Assembly (NCBI GenBank): GCA_965153355.1
Contig: OZ231128.1
Location: 52,638,001-52,702,000, forward strand
Length of the DNA: 64,000 nucleotides
Reading direction: 5' to 3'
Source of the DNA: Flaccisagitta enflata
Lineage: Eukaryota; Chaetognatha; Sagittoidea; Aphragmophora
Numbering within the stretch: position 1 is the stretch's first letter; each line of letters starts with the position of its first letter. Made by a program: the position numbers and the translations under genes. The notes under the pieces are model-generated. The model saw only the letters and a program-made list of their open reading frames with translations. It was not told the origin of the DNA and searched no databases. Below are positions 54,189 to 58,124 of this stretch, piece by piece.

Positions 54189-57172
54189 GCTCTGCTAGAC
54201 AGCTGTCTTGCTCTTGCTCTCTCTCAAGCTAAAGTGATAGATTGATGGATGTAGAGAATCTATCGATTGACAGATAGATAAAAAGAGATTAATGTTCAAT
54301 TGATATAAGGTTGGCATAGCCTGTGATTTATTAATAAATGTATAAATAGATGGATATACCAACAGGCTAGTTGAGGCCGTGAAGCATCAGGGTTATTGAG
54401 CAGTCTTCATCGATTGGTCACTTTGTCGGTTCACCAGGTACAATGATTTTTGCGTATTTGCATCGCCGACCCAGCCTGAGTGCCTGAATGCCTCCTATAT
54501 CACTGCTCCTGCCTATCCCTGAGCTTGATTTTAATCACATGCTACGTGACTATATAAGCGACTTTTTGGTCTGTCCGTGATTGGTTGGTTGGTTGATCAG
54601 TCAGTCTCATTTCTCAATTTTTGAATTTTTCTCATCCCTGCTCCTACCACAGTGATTGAGTGTCATCTCTCATCACTGCTCACCCGCGAAAAAAAATGCT
54701 GTGTATCCGGATTTTTTTTTTTTTTTCTTTTTTTTTGCTCCTCCGAGTAACCTGAGAAAACCTACTTAAGGTTTTTTGACTAACTTATTGTTCACGCAGT
54801 AGTGAATGGGCACAGATTTGAAATCAGCTCAATCAGGGCTATCTACTAAATTTTTTGTGCGCAATTTTAAAATTTTCTATAGGCCGTCTTAAAGGACTTA
54901 GAACTGAGTTACAAATAGCATCTGATATCAAGTGTCATCTGACTAGACCAAATTAAACCTACTCGCCTTTTCAAATTAAACAGCTTAAGTCGTCTCTGTT
55001 TTTCTTTGTCCATGTGCAATTTTTGTGCATGTATGTATTTGTGTCTTTCAGCGTGTCTCTTGCTCTCTCGCTCTTTCGCTCATTCTATTCCTAGTTATAC
55101 CGCCCAAAACATCACACCAATGACGTATCAGGGTTCCCTAATCCCAAATCCGTAGGGGGCTTTTTTGGGGGATGCCGGATTTTGTTACTTTGATATATCG
55201 AAGTATTATGACATAGCGTGATACTTTGATACTGCAAAATACTTTGATGGTGCAAAATACTTCAAGTACAAGCTGTCCAGGGCCATTTTACACGTGACTG
55301 TATATTCTTAGAAATGCAAAAATTTGCATCTGGAGATAGTCTTAGAATTTCACCCAACTGCTTCTCTAATTCTTGCAACTGTATTTTCAAGGAATTCTGG
55401 CAAATGAGCGATTATTTCTGTCTCTCATCAATGCAATATCAAGTTTCTTAGTTTCTTTTTACTTTTACGCATTTTATATGAGAATAATGAAACTTACAGC
55501 GCTGCGAAAACTTGTGCCTCGGACCTATAGAATTTTCTGCCACCTTGAACCCCCCTTCCTTACACCATGAATTCATTTTTCTTTTCAGCCTCACACGGGT
55601 CAGCCGGCCGAGCCAACACATTGGGCATTTATCGCTCGAGAAAATGGGGCTTTAGAAATCTATTCTATGCCGGAATTCAAAATCTCCTTTTTAGTCAAAA
55701 ACTTTTCTCTCAAGCCCAAAGTTCTGATCGACCACAATACTCTAACATCAGGTCCGCACAATGCATTTTGGGCTCGTTGTTTGATTGATTCGTGGCATGG
55801 AAATATAGACAAGTATTCTGTATTGGCTTTATTGGGCTTAATAGGCCTTAATTCTCAAGACCTCAACAATCTCTAAAGAGTCTTAATTGGATAATTGAAT
55901 TAAAAGGCACAAGGGTCATTTCAGCACAAATCAACAAAACTATAAAACCCAAAAAAAAAAAATAGATTTTTCTCATTTTTGGTGTACAGATAGCCCAAGT
56001 GGAGATATGCAAAAATCCCGAATTTTTTTGCTCTACGACGCGTATTTTGGATTTTACGGGGGTTTGAAATTTGGCCCCCTAGGGGTACCCCCAAATCTTT
56101 CAACGGCCATAACTTGGCCTGTAGTTGAGCTAGAAAGACAATCTTGGTGTCAATCATCTAGTTTTGGACCAAAGAATATGATACAACAAAAAAAAAGGTC
56201 AAAAATTTTTTTGGGGGGGGGTGATTACCCCTAGGGGTGGTTATTTGGGGTACCCCGGGGTACCTAGTACGGTGAAATTTTGAAAAATTCAAATTGAAAA
56301 AGACACTTAATGGTGTTTTGCATCATATTCAAAAATAAAAAACATGTGTATAGACCTCCTAAATGCTGAAAAAAAATAAATAAAATGGCTTGTCGGGCTA
56401 TTTTTCTCATTTTTACCCTTCTCGGGCCATTTTTGGGTAAAAATGAGAAAAATGGCCCGACAAGCCATTTCATTTATTTTTTTAAGCATTTAGGAGGTCT
56501 ATACACATAATTTTTTTATTTCAATATGATGCAAAAAGCCATGAAGTTTCTTTTCCAAATTCCACCGTACTAGGTACCCCAGGGTACCCCAAATAACCAC
56601 CCCTAGGGGTAATCACCCCCCCAAAAAAAATTTTTGACCATTTTTTTTTGTTGTATCATATTCTTTGGTCCAAAACTAGATGATTGACACCAAGATTATC
56701 TTTCTAGCTCAACTACAGGCCAAGTTCTGGCCGTTTAAAGATTTGGGGGTACCCCCGGGGGGCCAAATTTCAAACCCCCGTAAAATCCAAAATACGCGTC
56801 GTAGAGCAAAAAAATTCTGGATTTTTGCATATCTCCACTTGGGCTATCTGTACACCAAAAATGAGAAAAATCTATTTTTTGGGGTTTTATAGTTTTGTTG
56901 ATTTGTGCTGAAATGACCCACAATGATAAGTCTAGAAATCTGGGCTGATACTCTTTATGCCATCGCTTTACAGATTCTTCGATGCCTCAAAAGGCGGCGT
57001 ATCAACAAAGCGTCCAGCGTGACATTCCGGCCATTGAAGAAGTGGCGATGGTGAGCCTCGGCGCGAGAGGAAGAAAACCTTACCTGCTGGCCAGAGTGGA
57101 GGAAGAACTCCTCATCTACGAATGCTTTCCTCACTACCAAGCCACTCCCGTTCCCTCTCATCTCAATCTCAG
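24783..57172 (+). CDS. CPSF1: CPSF1, cleavage and polyadenylation specificity factor subunit 1 (first 17 coding exons)
   Basis: CPSF1 (CPSF160) is the scaffold of the mammalian polyadenylation specificity factor in the nucleus, holding WDR33, CPSF30 and FIP1 for AAUAAA recognition in mRNA 3'-end formation. Exons: 24783-24986, 25424-25640, 32659-32775, 33355-33470, 39340-39528, 39877-40072, 40762-40943, 42282-42385, 42818-42974, 43476-43691, 44123-44362, 44725-44878, 45310-45396, 46069-46216, 46872-47013, 55589-55751, 56974-57172. All junctions are GT-AG and phases agree, giving about 943 codons. Recognisable family segments include [14 protein letters not shown] near the start, [62 protein letters not shown] and [15 protein letters not shown]. 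These cover the MMS1-like N-terminal propellers and part of the third. The last third, with the CPSF_A domain (human length 1443), is absent from the window. Confidence 0.95.
25424..25640 (+). CDS. CPSF1: CPSF1 exon 2 (residues 69-141)
   Basis: [20 protein letters not shown], then [20 protein letters not shown] and FEEDELK, a signature stretch of the first propeller. Ends AAAG|GTAATT, phase 1. Confidence 0.95.
25829..26020 (+). mobile_element. R1 repeat, near full-length forward copy
   Basis: TTTTTTAGTCGCG-CGCTA-CGCGACT hairpin, CACCCCGCTTTGTCGGTCCG, GGCCTTTGGCCTCACTGCTC, GGCCCCTGCCCACCCGCACG, GTAGCCGTGTACCCGGCTTT. One of the best copies for defining the family. It lies in CPSF1 intron 2. 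Confidence 0.8.
26250..26410. mobile_element. M2 foldback family, left half
   Basis: AAATATAAGATGTGAACCCC, CTGTAGCACCCCCC, GGCGCCACCAGAGCGAG. The complementary half lies 4.1 kb away at 30530-30690. Confidence 0.65.
26431..27100 (+). mobile_element. R4 hairpin-headed element with about 170-bp monomers
   Basis: Head GTCCCCGACGAA / TTTTCGTCGGTGAC, then TATCTTTTGAACCAGACTTC, ATGAAACTTTACCAGTG and CAATTTTCAGAAAAATTCA. This is followed by two monomers (from about 26790 and 26968) with TTTACATAGG, GGTAGTAAA, AATTTGGTATACAAGTAAAG and AATTAAATCTGAAGTCTGGT. An R1 copy interrupts it at 26643-26788. Not coding. Confidence 0.7.
26643..26788 (+). mobile_element. R1 repeat inserted into an R4 element
   Basis: TTTTTAGTCGCGGACTCTAG head, (GGTC)n/(CCGT)n, GCTCCTGCCCACCCGTCCGC, tail GTATACGGCCTTGTTG. 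R4 sequence resumes immediately after. Confidence 0.7.
27101..27590. other. Intron 2 sequence, no gene seen
   Basis: Ends with the leader GGTTTGCCATCATGGATTTT that precedes each 19-bp array in the window. Confidence 0.45.
27594..27912 (+). repeat. 19-bp minisatellite, array 1
   Basis: About 17 units of CTTCAACTACTGTCATCAT with few substitutions. The 19-base period rotates all three frames, producing open frames with a 19-residue period ([11 protein letters not shown]...). It is not a gene. Confidence 0.9.
27941..28830 (+). mobile_element. R4 hairpin-headed element with four monomers
   Basis: Head GTCCCCGACGAAGTTTTCGT, body as at 26431, then monomers starting near 28158, 28330, 28508 and 28672. 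The hAT-like insertion at 28831 interrupts the last monomer. Confidence 0.75.
28831..29534. mobile_element. 704-bp non-autonomous hAT-like transposon
   Basis: Termini CAGCCCTGAAA and TTTCAGGGCTG are perfect inverted repeats. The insertion is flanked by a perfect 8-bp duplication, GATATAAA (28823-28830 and 29535-29542). An 8-bp target site with CAG...CTG ends is characteristic of the hAT superfamily. Subterminal regions are rich in GCGGGCCCG palindromes. There is no transposase frame. A (GT)n run lies at 29091-29147. Confidence 0.88.
29579..29631. repeat. (CA)n microsatellite
   Basis: Pure AC repeat followed by AGAGAGAGACAG, just outside the hAT-like element. Confidence 0.95.
29736..30008 (+). 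repeat. 22-bp GGTATGCCGTCATGGACTTA minisatellite
   Basis: About 11 units of GGTATGCCGTCATGGACTTA plus two A, with diverged first units (GGTTTGCCGTCAAGG). The unit resembles the GTTTGCCATCATGG leader of the 19-bp arrays. Confidence 0.85.
30009..30396. repeat. T-rich low-complexity tract
   Basis: Runs of T broken by GAA and AAAA, with one truncated R3 hairpin copy at 30169-30222. No gene. Confidence 0.8.
30397..30477 (+). repeat. R3 double-hairpin repeat (copy 2 of 5)
   Basis: GTTGCGTTTACACAAC stem, then AAGCTTCAATAATTGCAGTC / GGGGACTGCAATTTTGAAGC. Here the second stem has TGCAGTC/GACTGCA where other copies have TACAGTC/GACTGTA, a paired change. Confidence 0.75.
30530..30690. mobile_element. 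M2 foldback family, right half
   Basis: AATCGCTCTAGTGACGCCAC, GGGGGTGCTACAGTTTTCAG, GGGTTCACACCTTATATTA: the complement of 26250-26410. Confidence 0.65.
31120..31240. repeat. Copy related to intron 5 (39728-39830)
   Basis: GGTAGCAGAGTAGCAATGCT and GCGGCAGATGCGGCAGGAAA-type sequence in the order seen at 39750-39815. Flanking bases 30691-31119 show nothing recognisable. Confidence 0.5.
31260..32060. repeat. (GAAA/GATA)n complex microsatellite
   Basis: AAGC, AAAG and ATAG tetranucleotide mixtures (AGATAGATAGAAAG units). The 200-300-residue - strand frames rich in Leu/Ser/Phe/Tyr are artefacts of a 4-base period. Confidence 0.92.
32091..32252 (+). mobile_element. R1 repeat, forward copy
   Basis: TTTTTAGTCGCG-TGATA-CGCGACTC hairpin, CCTGCTTTGTCCGTTCATCC, TTGACCTCATTGCTCCTGAC, GTGACCTCAAATATGACCCG. 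The tail is lost. The remainder of intron 2 (32253-32658) shows nothing notable. Confidence 0.75.
32659..32775 (+). CDS. CPSF1: CPSF1 exon 3 (residues 141-180)
   Basis: [20 protein letters not shown], then [15 protein letters not shown], matching the family's RVDP.GRCAAML.YGT.L...PFR. Acceptor CCTAATTTTAG, donor G|GTATAC, phase 1. Confidence 0.95.
32901..33345. repeat. (ATCC)n microsatellite with 74-bp duplication, intron 3
   Basis: ATCTACACGGACCAGTCATC plus CATCCATCC is duplicated (32901-32973 and 32974-33047). (CATC)n then decays to CATTCATT. Frames here are artefacts. Confidence 0.9.
33355..33470 (+). CDS. CPSF1: CPSF1 exon 4 (residues 180-218)
   Basis: [12 protein letters not shown], then a Gly/Ser/Asn/Asp-rich linker ending DQTLGTVQ. 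This is the variable loop before the conserved S.I.D.R segment. Phase 1 in, phase 0 out (CAG|GTAAAG). Confidence 0.85.
33583..34515 (+). mobile_element. Two R4 heads plus about 170-bp monomers
   Basis: Heads GTCCCCGACGAACAGTTTTC start at 33583 and 33800, each followed by the TTTTTGGAACCAGACTTCAG body. Three monomers follow to 34515. The direct doubling of the head unit (about 217 bases) shows tandem spread. Confidence 0.75.
34516..34677. mobile_element. Truncated hAT-like copy with the same left flank as 28831
   Basis: CAGCCCTGAAAATAGTAATT onward matches 28831-28991 and is preceded by the same GAGATATAAA flank. The right end is missing. Shared flank plus truncation means this arose by duplication of the first locus rather than by new insertion. 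Confidence 0.75.
34676..34925 (+). repeat. R4-type monomer and leader
   Basis: One monomer of about 170 bases followed by AGAGGATTGGAGTTGATGGA, the lead-in to the 19-bp arrays. Confidence 0.6.
34957..35275 (+). repeat. 19-bp minisatellite, array 2
   Basis: Units of CTTCAACTACTGTCATCAT with T variants (CTGTTATCAT), about 16 copies, followed by a T/GAAAA tract (35276-35520). Confidence 0.88.
35641..35730 (+). repeat. R3 double-hairpin repeat (copy 3)
   Basis: GAGTTGCGTTTACGCAACGA is a perfect 6-bp stem with a TTTA loop. It is followed by AAGCTTCAAAAATTACAGTC / GACTGTAATTTTGAAGCTTT around CCCAGTCGGG. Confidence 0.85.
35731..36340 (+). repeat. R4-type monomers (3-4 copies)
   Basis: Monomers near 35735, 35925 and 36095, with a short internal duplication GGCGATTTACATAGGCAGAG at 35755-35795. 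Confidence 0.75.
36377..36750 (+). repeat. 19-bp minisatellite, array 3
   Basis: About 19 units, near-identical order of variants to array 2 with three extra units. It is the duplicate within the 1.42-kb repeat. A T-rich tract follows to 36970. Confidence 0.88.
37091..37183 (+). repeat. R3 double-hairpin repeat (copy 4)
   Basis: Same two stems as copy 3. Followed by R4 monomers from 37186 to 37560. Confidence 0.85.
37655..37965 (+). repeat. 19-bp minisatellite, array 4
   Basis: Units with CAGCTACTG, CAACTACTG and CAACTACGG variants in blocks, which shows recent expansion of local variants. Confidence 0.88.
38095..38336 (+). repeat. 19-bp minisatellite, array 5
   Basis: About 12 units after GTTTGCCATCATGGATTTCA, then a T-rich tract to about 38580. 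Confidence 0.88.
38589..38681 (+). repeat. R3 double-hairpin repeat (copy 5)
   Basis: GAGTTGCGTTTACGCAACGA and AAGCTTCAAAAATTACAGTC / GGGGACTGTAACTTTGAAGC. Confidence 0.85.
38764..39290 (+). repeat. 36-bp minisatellite next to CPSF1 exon 5
   Basis: About 14 units of TTTCATGCCCAAATTCAATC + TTTCTTACATTCAGTC. The 36-base period equals 12 codons, so frames stay open through it (a 257-codon + frame runs into exon 5). The array is pyrimidine-rich and ends about 50 bases before the exon 5 acceptor. Confidence 0.9.
39340..39528 (+). CDS. CPSF1: CPSF1 exon 5 (residues 219-281)
   Basis: [61 protein letters not shown]: one of the most conserved blocks of the family. 63 codons, phase 0 both sides (TTTGGTCAG acceptor, AAG|GTAACG). 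Confidence 0.97.
39529..39876 (+). other. CPSF1 intron 5
   Basis: Holds a 21-base fragment (39704-39724) of the 331-373 repeat and a segment related to 31120-31240. No gene. Confidence 0.6.
39877..40072 (+). CDS. CPSF1: CPSF1 exon 6 (residues 282-347)
   Basis: [56 protein letters not shown]. Nearly collinear with vertebrate CPSF1. Donor G|GTGTGG, phase 1. Confidence 0.97.
40080..40440 (+). repeat. (TTC)n-rich tract, CPSF1 intron 6
   Basis: TTCTTCTTT and CAAATTTTCTTC units. The rest of intron 6 (40441-40761) is pyrimidine-rich with no gene. Confidence 0.85.
40762..40943 (+). CDS. CPSF1: CPSF1 exon 7 (residues 347-407)
   Basis: [52 protein letters not shown]. Phase 1 in, phase 0 out at ACC|GTAAGG. 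The last 18 bases of this exon and its donor are the seed of the 68-bp minisatellite that follows. Confidence 0.96.
40926..41551 (+). repeat. 68-bp minisatellite carrying repeated 5' splice-site copies
   Basis: The period is exactly 68 bases: GTAAGG-type positions fall at 40944 (real donor), 41012 (GTGAGG), 41080, 41148, 41216 (ATAAGG), 41284, 41352, 41420 (GCAAGG) and 41488. Each unit has two half units of about 33-35 bases, both containing CCACTxGCATGAC. The similarity extends at least 18 bases into exon 7. More degenerate units lie at 41882-41960 and 42190-42250. Confidence 0.92.
41552..41881. mobile_element. 330-bp non-autonomous hAT-like element inside the minisatellite
   Basis: Ends CAGGGGTGTATAAT and ATTATACACGCCTG are inverted with one mismatch. 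The flanking 8-bp duplication CTTGCATG is perfect (41544-41551 and 41882-41889). C and G homopolymers and GCGACGCGTCGCGGCGCG lie inside. No open transposase frame. Related fragments at 16571-16690 and 19170-19240. Confidence 0.85.
42282..42385 (+). CDS. CPSF1: CPSF1 exon 8 (residues 408-442)
   Basis: [30 protein letters not shown]: the conserved [17 protein letters not shown] motif of the family. Donor AG|GTCAGT, phase 2. Confidence 0.96.
42609..42798. repeat. Palindromic segment in CPSF1 intron 8
   Basis: CTAACACATGGTCCACGTTT / TAAATGTAGAGACCATGTGT plus TAGGCGAACTA / TTAGTTCGCCTA pair across about 190 bases. A small foldback or its remnant. Confidence 0.5.
42818..42974 (+). CDS. CPSF1: CPSF1 exon 9 (residues 442-494)
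   Basis: [20 protein letters not shown], then an acidic/basic linker, [13 protein letters not shown]. It corresponds to the EEPPSKKKR nuclear-localisation-like region of vertebrate CPSF1. Donor AAG|GTTCGT, phase 0. Confidence 0.95.
43075..43475 (+). repeat. Tandem about 113-bp units ending at the exon 10 acceptor
   Basis: Three units with GTTCTTGACGTTGTTGCTCA, TTATAATTTACTGCTTGTTG and CTTTTCCTCTTACATCCCCT. The third merges into the pyrimidine tract and the CGTAG acceptor of exon 10. TTGTTGTAATT runs precede them. Confidence 0.75.
43476..43691 (+). CDS. CPSF1: CPSF1 exon 10 (residues 495-566)
   Basis: [47 protein letters not shown]: highly conserved. Phase 0 both sides (CAG|GTATAT). Confidence 0.97.
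43925..44115 (+). repeat. Second copy of the 14195-14395 repeat, abutting exon 11
   Basis: CGCTCACTCACTCCGCTCAC, GTTGAAATTATTGAATATGT, AAACGCGTTTTTGG, TAGAAACACACCCA in the same order as at 14.2 kb. It ends eight bases before exon 11. Confidence 0.6.
44123..44362 (+). CDS. CPSF1: CPSF1 exon 11 (residues 567-646)
   Basis: [58 protein letters not shown]. Phase 0 both sides (CAG|GTGAAG). Intron 11 (44363-44724) has no notable feature. Confidence 0.97.
44725..44878 (+). CDS. CPSF1: CPSF1 exon 12 (residues 647-698)
   Basis: [51 protein letters not shown]. Donor G|GTAATA, phase 1. Confidence 0.96.
44940..45130 (+). repeat. Degenerate CAGTTTGTCGATTTAT repeat, intron 12
   Basis: About 12 units of 14-18 bases (CAGTTTGTCGATTTATCAGT). 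Not coding. Confidence 0.75.
45310..45396 (+). CDS. CPSF1: CPSF1 exon 13 (residues 698-727)
   Basis: [29 protein letters not shown], an acidic variable loop then the L..KPPL..QSK-like segment. Phase 1 both sides (AAAG|GTATAT). Confidence 0.85.
45458..45844. mobile_element. M2 foldback element, 387 bp, intron 13
   Basis: Ends CAAAATACAAGGTGTGGAGG and CCTCCACACCTTGTATTTTG; subterminal CATACCCCCCTACA; inner box ATGGCGTCATCAGAGCGATT / AATCGCTCTGATGACGCCAT. No frame. Rest of intron 13 unremarkable. Confidence 0.8.
46069..46216 (+). CDS. CPSF1: CPSF1 exon 14 (residues 727-776)
   Basis: [20 protein letters not shown] (compare vertebrate VITLCLYRDLSGMF), then a variable linker with [15 protein letters not shown]. 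Donor GA|GTAAGT, phase 2. Intron 14 (46217-46871) has no recognised feature. Confidence 0.93.
46872..47013 (+). CDS. CPSF1: CPSF1 exon 15 (residues 776-823)
   Basis: [20 protein letters not shown] and a Ser/Pro/Lys-rich linker with a short SKPSS duplication. It corresponds to the DDEEEMLYG region. Donor ATG|GTAAAA, phase 0. Confidence 0.93.
47182..47262 (+). mobile_element. R1 repeat head
   Basis: TTTTTTGTCGCGTGCACGCG ACTC: a perfect 16-base palindrome, then CTACAACCCGCTTTGTCCGT. It is cut by the R5 element at 47264. A second R1 head begins at 48917 on the other side. Confidence 0.75.
47264..48890 (+). mobile_element. R5 hairpin-headed element with alternating 163/143-bp monomers
   Basis: Head GTCCGCGACGGAATATCATT / CGACGCGGAC; far end TTCCGTCGCGGAC, which is the exact inverse of GTCCGCGACGGAA. 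A (GTC)n run lies at 47316-47345. The body consists of monomers with AAAGTGAAAAACGTGCATAA, CAACCGATTTGGTTGAAATT and GGTATGGAGTCTCTAAATGG, starting near 47497, 47660, 47803 and 47965 and onward, so a dimer of about 306 bases. Open frames repeat [17 protein letters not shown]-like peptides but are repeat-driven. Confidence 0.8.
48917..49380 (+). mobile_element. R1 repeat with internal (TTTTAAGTCA)n array
   Basis: Head AGTCGCGTGCACGCGACTCT, then TTTTAAGTCAT decamers (49020-49250), then TGACCTCACTGGTCCTGCCC, GGCCCCTGCCCACCTGCACG and GTGTATCCGGCCTTGTTTTA. The decamer has expanded inside an otherwise complete R1 copy. Confidence 0.8.
49575..49940 (+). repeat. 14-bp CCACTCCCCACTTG minisatellite
   Basis: GCCACTCCCCACTT units about 12 times in the core. 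Variants ACTCCCTACTCC follow. Reverse-sense GTGGCAAGTGGGCAGTGGCA lies at 49583-49612. Related arrays: 50205-50370 and 51378-51620. Confidence 0.88.
50205..50370 (+). repeat. CCACTTGCCACTCC minisatellite, second array
   Basis: Same unit family as 49575-49940 with ATTCCCCACTAGCC variants. Bases 49941-50204 and 50371-50590 show no gene. Confidence 0.85.
50620..51055 (+). repeat. Telomere-like 18-bp GGTTTAGGGTTGAGGTTA array
   Basis: About 22 units of GGTTTAGGGTTGAGGTTA with AAGGTTA and ATAGG variants. The unit contains TTTAGGG and TTAGG cores. It is interstitial (within CPSF1 intron 15), so at most it derives from telomere-like sequence. The Leu/Gly frame across it is an artefact of an 18-base (six-codon) period. 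Confidence 0.88.
51378..51620 (+). repeat. CCACTCCCCACTGCC minisatellite, third array
   Basis: ACTCCCCACTCCACTGCCC units. Same composition family as 49.6 and 50.2 kb. Confidence 0.85.
51690..51840. repeat. ATCAAAGTACTTCG-type repeat
   Basis: AATTTGCATTTCCAAAAACA, then TATTTCGCGCCATCAAAGTG-like units. Inverted relatives lie at 55185-55365, bracketing about 3.4 kb. 51841-52655 shows no gene. Confidence 0.55.
52661..52724. repeat. (GA)n microsatellite
   Basis: Uninterrupted AG repeat. Confidence 0.95.
53094..53678 (+). mobile_element. Nested R1 repeats, both stem subfamilies
   Basis: Head one AGTCGCGGAGACGCGACTCA (53098). Head two AGTTGCGGACACGCAACTCT (53163), with CTGTAAGAGGCTTTGTCCGT. The tail is GCCCACCCGTCCGCAACA and GTGTATCCAGCCTTGAC near 53550-53678. 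The 43-base repeat (53454-53496) and an inverted pair CCATATGTCCGTTTTTCCGT-like segment lie between. The region 52725-53093 has no gene. Confidence 0.7.
54016..54182. repeat. (CA)n microsatellite, about 165 bp
   Basis: CA repeat with GCGCATACG interruptions at the left. The Thr/His frames are artefacts. 53679-54015 has no gene. Confidence 0.95.
54528..54715 (+). mobile_element. R1 repeat, diverged copy
   Basis: TCACATGCTACGTGACTATA head, TTTTTGGTCTGTCCGTGATT, GGTTGGTTGG run, tail TGTGTATCCGGATTTTTT. The stem centre has A paired with T where other copies have G with C. Confidence 0.6.
54716..55588 (+). other. 3' end of CPSF1 intron 15
   Basis: Holds the inverted ATACTTTGATATATCGAAGT-type repeat at about 55185-55275 and the AAATGCAAAAATTTGCATCT arm at about 55315. 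No gene. Confidence 0.5.
55589..55751 (+). CDS. CPSF1: CPSF1 exon 16 (residues 824-878)
   Basis: [40 protein letters not shown], matching vertebrate THWCLLVRENGTMEIY and FLVKNFP.G. Donor G|GTCCGC is weak beyond the GT. Phase 1. Confidence 0.95.
55913..56919. mobile_element. 1007-bp foldback element with 4-bp target duplication
   Basis: Two arms of nearly 500 bases are inverted over almost the full length: GGGTCATTTCAGCACAAATC at the left and GATTTGTGCTGAAATGACCC at the right, folding about a centre near 56420-56435. Flanking ACAA is duplicated (55909-55912, 56920-56923). Internal landmarks are GTACCCCGGGGTACCTAGTA and GGCTTGTCGGGCTATTTTTC. No transposase frame. It sits in CPSF1 intron 16. 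Confidence 0.88.
56974..57172 (+). CDS. CPSF1: CPSF1 exon 17 (residues 878-944), last one visible
   Basis: [55 protein letters not shown]. It matches the [30 protein letters not shown] block. Ends CTCAG|GTGAGT, phase 2. The next family segment (FKKVPHNINFREK in vertebrates) is not found downstream. Confidence 0.96.
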
Positions 57173-57525
57173 GTGAGTCAAATTGTTTTTTGGATGGCAA
57201 AGATATCTAGGTTTAAAAGCCTATCTTGATAATGTTTGTACTTACGCCATTTGTGACTACAGCTGCCGTTGACATTTGCTTACAAATAGGCTGCTGTTGC
57301 ATCGTGGGCAAGAGCCAGTAATGCAAAATTTGTCTGTAAACGCCATTAGAACCAGGCAATATTGAGCGACCGACCGACAAATCGACGGGCTGGCCTGGGC
57401 CGCGCCTCGCGTGGGTGGGATCATACGGGATTGAATGGACAGTGGTAATTTTTGGTTTTTAAGGAATTTTTTTCGGAGTTGATTGTTGAATATCGCGTGT
57501 CTTTGATGTAAGGATAAAGCAAGGA

Positions 57526-57671
57526 ACAAGGTCGGATACACGGCCATCAGTTGCGGACGGGTGGGCAGGGGCGGAAATACGCGTTTTCCCACTTTTCAAC
57601 TCGAGCGTGAGCGACCAACCGACCGACGGACGGACAAAGCCTCTTATAGAGTTGCGTGTCCGCAACTAAAA
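57526..57671 (-). mobile_element. R1 repeat, GTTGCG subfamily, reverse copy
   Basis: ACAAGGTCGGATACACGGCC, CAGTTGCGGACGGGTGGGCA, TTCAACTCGAGCGTGAGCGA, CTTATAGAGTTGCGTGTCCG CAAC. 57173-57525 has no exon that fits CPSF1. Confidence 0.8.
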
Positions 57672-57762
57672 AGGGAGAGATTGAGAGATTGAGAGATAGA
57701 ATGATGATAAGATAGAAAGATAAGATAATAAGATAGAAAGATAAGATAATAAGATAGAAAGA

Positions 57763-57817
<55 letters not shown>
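57672..57817. repeat. (GATA)-like and (GA)n microsatellite
   Basis: AAGATAAGATAATAAGATAG units then a pure GA run. Confidence 0.93.
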
Positions 57818-57824
<7 letters not shown>

Positions 57825-58100
57825 ATCGTATCGTGTCGGCACTGAGGTAAATACAACAAAGAAATCGATGGGATTTAAGATTTTTCTCCGGATTCCTTGG
57901 CGATTTACGACGATGGTCACGCAACACCCAAAGCGAACTTAAAAGTGGATTCTATCTCTTAATTCTCTCTCTTAATTCTCTCTCTTAATTCTCTCAACCT
58001 GGTAAAAATTTAAAATCGTGGACTCTGTGGTTAGCTATGCTCAACTCTTTAAAATTTACGCTCAGTGCACAGTTGCTGTCAACCCTGCCGTGGTGACAGG

Positions 58101-58124
58101 ATGGACAGACACGGAACGAACCCG
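58101..58124 (+). CDS. LRR/SPRY gene exon 1 (MDRHGTNP)
   Basis: Eight codons to AACCCG|GTAAGT. A possible acceptor (GCTCAGTGCACAG, 58072) lies upstream. From there the same frame is open, so an in-frame join to CPSF1 exon 17 (phase 2) is also formally possible. Confidence 0.55.

Noticed and set aside
58073-58124. Treating the 58.1-64 kb gene as the CPSF1 C-terminus
   Set aside because: Although one join is in phase, the encoded LRR and SPRY sequence has no resemblance to the CPSF1 C-terminal propeller or CPSF_A domain, and a good ATG context is present at 58101.
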